Below are positions 57,197 to 64,000 of a stretch of 64,000 nucleotides of DNA, one piece after another. Numbering within the stretch: position 1 is the stretch's first letter; the number at the start of each line of letters is the position of its first letter. A program made the translations under genes and the position numbers. Source of the stretch: Bryum argenteum (lineage: Eukaryota; Streptophyta; Bryopsida; Bryales; Bryaceae); NCBI GenBank assembly GCA_037043015.1, contig CM073323.1:4092001-4156000 (forward strand). The letters run 5' to 3'. The notes beneath the pieces were generated by a model. The model did not search any database and was not told the origin of the DNA. It was given only the letters and a program-made list of their open reading frames with translations.

Positions 57197-57671
57197 TCCT
57201 CATTTGCATGCTCCAACTGACTCAATTTCCTGATCTTCGTGAGAAGTTGAATACGACATAGATCCTCACAAATAACAGTTTCAAGATAAGACCCCATTTC
57301 CTTGAGAAGCACTTTTTCCACTTTCTGAATCTTACACTCGTGTATGTACAAAGCAAAGGATGCCATATTTGCCTATCGTCTTTCATATTGCTTCATCTTA
57401 CACTCATGTATGTATATAGCGAAGGATGCCCTATTTGCATATTGCCCTTCATATCGCTTCAAACGACGAATAAAAGAGAATCTTACCCTAAACTCTAAAA
57501 AGAAAGAAGAGCTTTAAGCTTTACATTTCAACCAAATTGTTGATTGAGGGACTAACCAACTACCACCACGAAATTGATAATTAAGGAGTTAGTCGAGGAC
57601 CATGTTCGTAGAAGTAGGGGAGCAGGTGGCGGCCGCTCAACTCATCACAGGTAGACTCAAAGCCATTTAAC

Positions 57672-57675
<4 letters not shown>
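57196..57675. mobile_element. Repeat B copy 3, truncated on both sides
   Basis: Closely matches 50441-50928 of copy 2, from TTCCTCATTTGCATGCTCCAAC to CAAAGCCATTTAACCCCTAT. Its left edge abuts the GAA tract and its right edge turns directly into a TA microsatellite. Confidence 0.8.

Positions 57676-57722
<47 letters not shown>
57676..57722. repeat. TA microsatellite
   Basis: About 23 uninterrupted TA units. Confidence 0.98.
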
Positions 57723-57726
<4 letters not shown>

Positions 57727-58039
57727 CTCCTTTTCAAAACCACAATAGTCATGTTTCTTGACGGTTGTTCAGATATATTTGCCATTTGACGAATAGTCGT
57801 TAAAATGTTCCTTAGATGCAGTTCAACCCTTTGACGGCATCAAAATGTGTGATATGTGGAATTATGGTCATATTACAAAAATCAATTGGTATTAGAGAGA
57901 ATATGCATGGTATTAATAAATGAACCATATTAGAGGCATAACTAAATATGTCTCTAAAATGACGTGTTTTAAAACGTGGCCAAAAGTTTATAGAATAGTC
58001 TAGCCAAAATAGCACATGGAAGAACGACATTTCGACGGA

Positions 58040-58310
58040 ATTGAGGTTTTTCCTATTCCCACTTTCTTGTCCCTTGTTTCTTGTCTCCCAATTTTGTTCC
58101 CCTATTCCCTCATTACTCGTTCTTGTATATTCCATTCTCCGTTCCCAATCCCTTGTTCATTTTCTTTTTTTGGGTTCTCTCATTCCCCATTCTCTTGTCC
58201 TCTTGTTCCCATGTTCCCTTGTCCATGTTCTTTGTCCCCCATCCCCATTCTCTTGTCACTATTCTTCATTTTTACATTCACATGTTCCTCTCGTTCTCAT
58301 TCTCTTGTTC
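58040..58310. repeat. Pyrimidine-rich degenerate repeat (CATTCTCTTGTCC type)
   Basis: Recurring CATTCTCTTGTCC, TTGTTCCC and CCCATTCTC phrases on the plus strand. The pattern resumes at about 58603 (GTTCTCTTGTTCC), so the GC-richer block 58312-58600, which has GGCCC-rich inverted motifs, may be an insertion. Its ends could not be fixed. Confidence 0.6.
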
Positions 58311-58639
58311 TTAGGCCCACTTTATACACAGGTTGGGGCCGCCCGAAGGATTCAACAATTAGAGCTCGGGCCCAAGTTGGAAAGTTCGGGTCGGGGTAAA
58401 CCTTGTCCCAATTGCATCACTTGGGCCCGAACATTTTGGCGCCAAAACAGTGCCACGTACGATGCCACATAGGATAAATTGAAGTTTCGGTAGGGCCTTA
58501 GTATAAAGTCCTTGGGCCCAATTTGAAAGAATCGAGCCATCCTATTGGTTGAAATTTGAAGAATTCGGGCCGGCCCTCAATCCGGCCACAATGTTGCACA
58601 CGGTTCTCTTGTTCCTAGTTTGCTCATGACCCGTTTTTA

Positions 58640-61150
58640 TTTTCCATGTTCCCAGTTCTCATAATCCTAATTCCACACTATTCTTTTTATTTTCTTTCTT
58701 TGGGTTCTTTGCATGTTAATTAGATTCTTTGCATATTGGTAACAATAAAAGGGTATTGATAAAGTACTAGTAAAGGTACGCCATCAAAGTTATTCATCAT
58801 CCTTGTTTACTACAAATACAATGACAATGTCCTAAATGTAAATGATAACAATGAACCTCTAATACAAACTCAATGATCATTTGATCTTGAATAACTATCA
58901 AAGTATTCCCATAATATTCATGATCAGATTGAAATCATGAAATATTCGAATTCAATTAACATATCACCATAATGTTCATATTACACACTATTAATGATTC
59001 TATTAAATAATATCATGGGAATGCTTATAAATCATTTCTTATGATGGTTATAGCTTTAGTTTCATGATTTGCAAGTTCCCAAGTTGATGGCATAATAAAA
59101 GGGAACATATGACAAGCACATTTGGTGTAAAATGTTTTTTGGGCATTGTCCGAGAGACATAGTCTAGTTTGAACAAAGGACGACTTGATGATTTTTGCCC
59201 TAAACATTTTCTTTATATATTTCCCATGTAGATAACTAAGTTGATAATCCCCACGCAAAATTTTAGAGAATCATTTTGCTTCTTGAACCTTCATGCAAAT
59301 TTTTTTCAGGAAGAAGGTATAAAATCGGCGATTCGGAAAACAAGCATCACATTTATTGTTTTTTATTTAATATAGAGAAAGTGAATAGTGAATGGGCACC
59401 TTTATAAGTTCATAATATTTCAAGCAAAAGAATTTCTAAAATTTTCAAAACCTTAAATTTTGATTTTTTAACAAATTTTGGAAGACATGATTGGAAACTT
59501 ACCAAAAATCCTTAAGCTTGTTTTGGTACTGTTTGGAGGTTGTCATTGTGAAATTGGTAAACTTTTTGACTTTGGTTACTTTGGAACTTAAGTAGTGAAT
59601 TGGTGGTGATTGGTGAACAAATGACTCAAAAAATACCAAAAAGTACAAATTTTAAACTGCCCCTTTTAGACTTGAAACCTAACATTTTAGAAAAATGTTC
59701 TAAAATTGGAATTTGACCTTGCAAATTTTACCACATACACTTTGCAGTATAAGGAGTTCAAAGTAAATATCTTTGGAAATAATATTACTTCCAACCCTTT
59801 CATTTAGGGTGCTTGAAAGCGCAAAAATCCATTTTGAGTTTTATGGACCTCTATGGTTAAATATTTGGACAGAGTAAGAAATATTACGGTAGTACCATCC
59901 CTTACTTACATGCGTTGTAATAGCTTGGTACCCTTTATCATGAAACTTCAACTCTAATCAAATGACGGAAGTCCATGTGCCATTTGGCAAACCACATGTG
60001 TCGTTTTGGCCCGCATTCTATAATGTGCCAATTTAGAGGCATACCTAGTTATGTCTTTATAAAATGAAACATTTTTTATATCACAAATGTTTTTCATAAT
60101 TGTTGTTTTTTACAATATCACAGATTTTAATGGGTTGAAAGTGGTCAAAGGGCAAATATTTCTCAAGTAGAAGTACATTGCTCAATGGCGGTTGAGAAGT
60201 ATTCAATCGAACGGCAAATATTTCCCAAGGACTTCACAAAACATTGTTGCTTTCAAACAAACTGTTAAAAGATATTTGCTAGTTTGACATAGTCAAAGGT
60301 CAAAAAGTGGCAAAAATCTAAGTTGTTTGCTATTTACTTAACCCCTAGATGCCCGAGCCTATTTTTAGCAGAAAAGCACATTTCCATAGAAATCGTCATA
60401 GATGAAAATCAAGAGAAGCTGTTAAGATCTCAACCGTACAAACTTTTAATAGACTTATCGAGGATCATGTGGACCAAAATTTGAGTCATAAGGCCTTATA
60501 AACACGCAATTAAGCAATTATGCACCCGGCTATTTAAAAGTGCACTTCGGTACTACGATGGCCGTTTCTTGCAAAAATGGAATTTTTTATTTTTAAACTT
60601 GATTTTTTCTGGAAAAAAAGGTGTTTTGCAAAGAATATTGTGTATTGTCAGAAGTGGTAATATAAAAAGACTTCTAATGGCATTGTGAACATATTTTTGG
60701 TATAAATCCATGTGAATAATACAAATATTTTTGTCCAGGGATATTTGAAATGCTTAGTATATGCTACAAATTGTGTAGATTATAGTTAATATATTTTTGG
60801 TGAGCAAAATGACGCGAGCACCAAACTGTTAATAAAAGTAGGCACGAAATTGTTCCAATGGACATTTAATAAAAATATACTCTATATTGTGCTTTGTATA
60901 TATGTGGTAGAAAAGTATCTAAATACACAGATTCTAAACGTATACCAAGTTATGTATACAACTGATAATACAACTAAATTCAACCCATATGTCCATCGCA
61001 ACAACACGTCTGAAAATAATCCTTGCAATCTTGTACTATCTAGTACGTATATACACTTAGAAACACCATGTGTACACAAAACACATGGACTACGTACTAA
61101 TATCTAATGCGGCTTGCAACCGGTCATCGTCGATAGCTTGGGTTTGCATT
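58640..61150. other. AT-rich spacer, no gene seen
   Basis: Low-GC sequence with short chance frames only. A TTAACCCC motif at 60339 resembles the end of the TTAA-flanked elements, but no partner end was found. Confidence 0.5.
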
Positions 61151-61309
61151 GCGATATATTCTAATATGTGGACCTTCGCAGATTGGATAATGCAAATGTT
61201 GCTTGGAACCCGCACTCCAAAGACATTGCGGTTTCTCCCCGACTATGGCGGGGCGCATTCTTTTTTTCTCGTCCGTCCCATGAAAAAAATACATGCATGC
61301 TTCTTCTCT

Positions 61310-63972
61310 ATCCAATCGTGATTCTCCCGGATGGCTCCCACAATGAATCCAAACAGTTTGCATACCGTTGTAAAGAGGATCTCGGTCCGTCAACAACTCC
61401 CCCTCGTATGATTGGCCAATACCAACAAACTTTCATCTTGATTTTATTCCGCCTTTTTCCGTCTTCAATCACCTTCCCTAAATAAAATGGAACACCCTCG
61501 TCTACTTCGCACGATCAACACCGGGGGCTACAAATTGTCGAAACGGATATCGGATTGAGGATCAAATTGGGAAAATGATCGTCGAGACTTTCGATACCGC
61601 TCTTTCTTCTGGTTCCATCAAAGATGCGACTCATGCCGTTCTTTGTGCCCCTCTACGCGACCGCTTGGTTAGGTGGCCTCTCTCTTCGATGACCAAAGTA
61701 TCCTCTAGCCTCGAGAATTTGGAAGCATCGCCACTATTTGGTCCACAATAGTAATCTCGTGGTTTGATTCATTTCGATCGTCAATAACATCTATTGATGC
61801 ATCTACGATGAGGTGATGTCTCTAATACCTCTGAAGGCCAAAGTCAAAGAACTATGCTCGTTGCTACGATCTTTGCTTGGAAATTCGGCTAGGTATAGTT
61901 TCAAATGTTCGGCCTCTCTTTTAGCTTCACCATTTTTTTCCGGATGTTGGAATCTTTGAATGCACCTTTCTTTGTATGCAATAAAGTCATCCAATGCCTT
62001 CAACTCCCTTTCATCAGCTGCAAACACCTTTGCAAACGATGGTCGTTCTTCTTTATTTGGTAGCGACTGCAACGTCTTTGTCCCTAACTCAGGTCCCCAT
62101 TTATCCTTGCTATAATGTTTGTGTTGTACTCGAACCTTACTGACCCCCTCTCGATTGTCCATATAGAATCGCATGTGGTGCGGAAAGGTTATGCCAACCA
62201 AAGAGTCCCCACCCGTCAATAAGTGAGGGGTTATGAAAGACTTCCAGTCCCACACATTTTCTAAGAGTCTGGCGCTAACAAACGCCTCTGTTATGGATGT
62301 ACCTTGTTCTATTAGACTAAGCATTTCTTTCAACGAGTCGATGTCCGACCTCTTCAACACATTAGATATACAACTAAAGCGTTGGTCGATATCTTCGTGT
62401 GTATGGCCCACTATAAGGAAAGAGAGAGCTCCACCTCTTGAAAAAACCCAATCCCACCAATGAAACACATAGAGCAAACATGTAAATGTTTTTATTCTCT
62501 CGTGTGCGAGCTTATCCGCTTGATACGTAATGTTGGAGGCAAAAGCGTTTTCTCCTCTTCACATCTCCTATCACGCGCAACAATGTCTTTCACCACCTGG
62601 TTGCTATCACGTTTGTGTGCGTGCGCCGAACCACACATCGCAATATAAACCAATCCCATGTCACGAGGCTCCACACAAATGGGTCTTCACAAACCGATAC
62701 TCGATGTTCTTCACGGTTTGACGAATTCTCGGTACCATGGTAGTGTTTTGATCCATGCCATCAACGATGATGCACATGTACAACTCCGGGCTGATATAGC
62801 ACGACCTCTTAAATATCCAATAATCCCTCCGTTCCTCCATCTGAATACGCAGATGCATCATAAACAACTCTTTTATTTTGATCCGAGATCTCGCATTCGT
62901 GGTTCCCTCCACGGCACATTTATACTCCCAAAGCGGTGATAACACTTTGAAAACCTCGAGAATGGGGTACCTGGACATGAGGATATCCGATGCGCCACAT
63001 CCTCCGAACGAGCTAATTGAAATGGTTTCTCCGTTACAAACTCTCTTCACCTCCTCGTTCACGTAATTGAATATATCGGACTTCCGAGTATTCGTGGGCG
63101 GGAGAATAAGAGGCACCACTTCGTTGTCATCCTTACGAAAAATTGAATGATGAGGTTGAGGACAACCACTTTCGTCCACAAATGATTTAAATGAGGCCTC
63201 TGCGCACGACATTCTAGTCTTTCTCCCGAAGCGGTTTGAAAAGGTCATTACGCGTGAATCGCCGCCACTCTTCCATATATTAAACACTCCTTCTTCATTT
63301 GTTTAACCGTCTTTGTGAATATCCAATGCCCAGAAAGATAACAAGCATTGCAAACTTGTTTGCCATCTAACTTTGTGACAAATTTATCTCGTTGGAAACG
63401 TTCCGTCCGTGTATAAAAAGAAAGCGAAGATTTGTCTCATCCAAGTACTTGAATTGCATAAGTAGAAGCCCACGCATTATAACCATGTCCAATAGATACC
63501 GTTTCTTGAATGTCTCTCAAACAATTTTGTTTGCATCCTCCTCGCCCTATTGCCTTTGCACGCTTAGAAGAGATACCTTTGTAGATATACCTTCTCTAGA
63601 AGATGTCTCCCTGGAATCTCTCTTTCTTCTATTTTGCATAGAATATGGACGTCGGGCCGCTCGACATTTAATAAGCCCATCTACATGGGGCAAATCTCGG
63701 ATGTTGGAAGGAGTACTTTGAGAGAATGGAGAGTTCTCATCTAGGGGGGTTTGAAGCTATACTATCACTACCGGACCCTATCGGTGGATCCAGGGTGTGT
63801 TGAAGTTGTCATGGAAATCAAATTCTTGTGCCAACCTCCGTACAGTGGCGTTTGAGACCCATTCAATACGCCCTCGCCATTTTGAATGGTGGGTTCCATG
63901 GCTATCGCGACGTAGATAAGACTTGTGCCAACGGATGATCAATCCAACACACATTCCAAGACGCTCTCCCAC
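61310..63972 (-). pseudogene. Decayed transposon-like gene with DUF7869-type domain
   Basis: Minus-strand fragments follow in family order. 63287-62661 holds AEASFKSFVDESGCPQPHH, WEYKCAVEGTTNAR, MEERRDYWIFKRS, the DGMDQNTTMVPR motif and KTHLCG. 62674-62492 continues through IVARDRRCEEEKTLLPP. After a frame change, TRENKNIYMFALCVSLVG is read near 62510-62450. Then 62477-61803 holds LSFLIVGHTHEDIDQRF, DIDSLKEML, FVSARLLENVWDWKSFI and FPHHMRFYMDN. Near 61500-61310 a terminal part has VPFYLGKVIEDGK and WYWP. DGMDQN and GHTHEDIDQ carry acidic residues in the pattern of an RNase-H/DDE-like core. Several frameshifts and a stop mean this copy cannot make one protein. The family name is from memory. 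The element runs toward or past the right window edge. Confidence 0.65.
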
Positions 63973-64000
63973 AATCTCTCCAAATTAATGCAATGCATCG

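Noticed and set aside
56490..57366. Long open frames of poly-Glu, poly-Lys, poly-Arg, poly-Phe, poly-Leu and poly-Ser
   Set aside because: They are translations of the GAA/TTC microsatellite in its frames and cannot be taken as genes.
58312..58600. GGCCC-rich block as a Harbinger-like MITE
   Set aside because: The inverted motifs around CTTTATAC are imperfect and no matching 3-bp duplication could be set at both ends.
60339..60360. TTAACCCC as another piggyBac-like element end
   Set aside because: No matching GGGTTAA end lies within a reasonable distance and the interior shares nothing with the four accepted copies.

Overview
The window is nuclear DNA of a land plant. Short, GT-AG-bounded introns, a plant-type L1 LINE, CACTA and Harbinger-like elements, and plant forms of DET1, alpha-tubulin and the COG0212 folate-ligase-like protein all point that way. 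Compact genes set in long AT-rich, repeat-filled spacers, together with a possible fragment of a flagellar-type (ASH/Hydin-like) gene, suggest a plant with swimming sperm. A bryophyte, probably a moss, is my best guess, but this is inference and no species can be named.

Layout. 0-4.5 kb: most of a LINE with one nonsense codon. 4.5-8 kb: small inverted-repeat elements (one Harbinger-like, two with TTAA target duplications). 8-11.6 kb: a complete ten-exon DET1 gene (+). 12-12.7 kb: a RING protein (-), convergent with DET1. 13.5-13.9 kb: an inverted duplication of a gene fragment that would fold into a hairpin. 14.6-15.8 kb: a three-exon NTF2-like gene (-). 16-19.6 kb: more inverted-repeat elements and tandem duplications. 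19.9-22.4 kb: a COG0212 5-formyl-THF cyclo-ligase-like gene (+). 23.3-24.9 kb: a six-exon SEC14/CRAL-TRIO gene (-). 25-35 kb: repeats, including a chromodomain remnant split by a 2.7 kb CACTA element and a 1.4 kb Harbinger-like element. 35.5-36.8 kb: a YIP1-family gene (+). 37.3-39.2 kb: a complete five-exon alpha-tubulin gene (-). 42.7-43.9 kb: a USP-like gene (+). 44.8-45.3 kb: a second RING gene (+). 45.6-49.2 kb: an old tandem repeat array split by nested CACTA-type elements. 51.5-52.1 kb: a C2-domain gene (-). 53-61 kb: minisatellites, a 600-bp GAA microsatellite next to a broken coding fragment, a TA microsatellite and AT-rich sequence. 61.3-64 kb: a decayed transposon-like gene with a DUF7869-type domain (-).

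The host genes are unrelated housekeeping and signalling genes (light signalling and ubiquitin, membrane traffic, cytoskeleton, folate/thiamine-linked metabolism, lipid transfer); nothing suggests a gene cluster. Exon-intron structures of DET1, COG0212, SEC14, YIP1, alpha-tubulin and the NTF2-like gene were rebuilt by hand from GT/AG sites and family alignment recalled from memory. All six close in frame from start to stop.

The observation most worth checking is in the alpha-tubulin gene. The residue aligned with Glu254, which triggers GTP hydrolysis on the neighbouring beta-tubulin, is Asn, while the rest of the protein is intact and full length (451 aa). Also notable are a small family of TTAA-flanked, piggyBac-like miniature elements, a ~250-residue insertion in DET1, and the GAA microsatellite that a coding fragment runs straight into.
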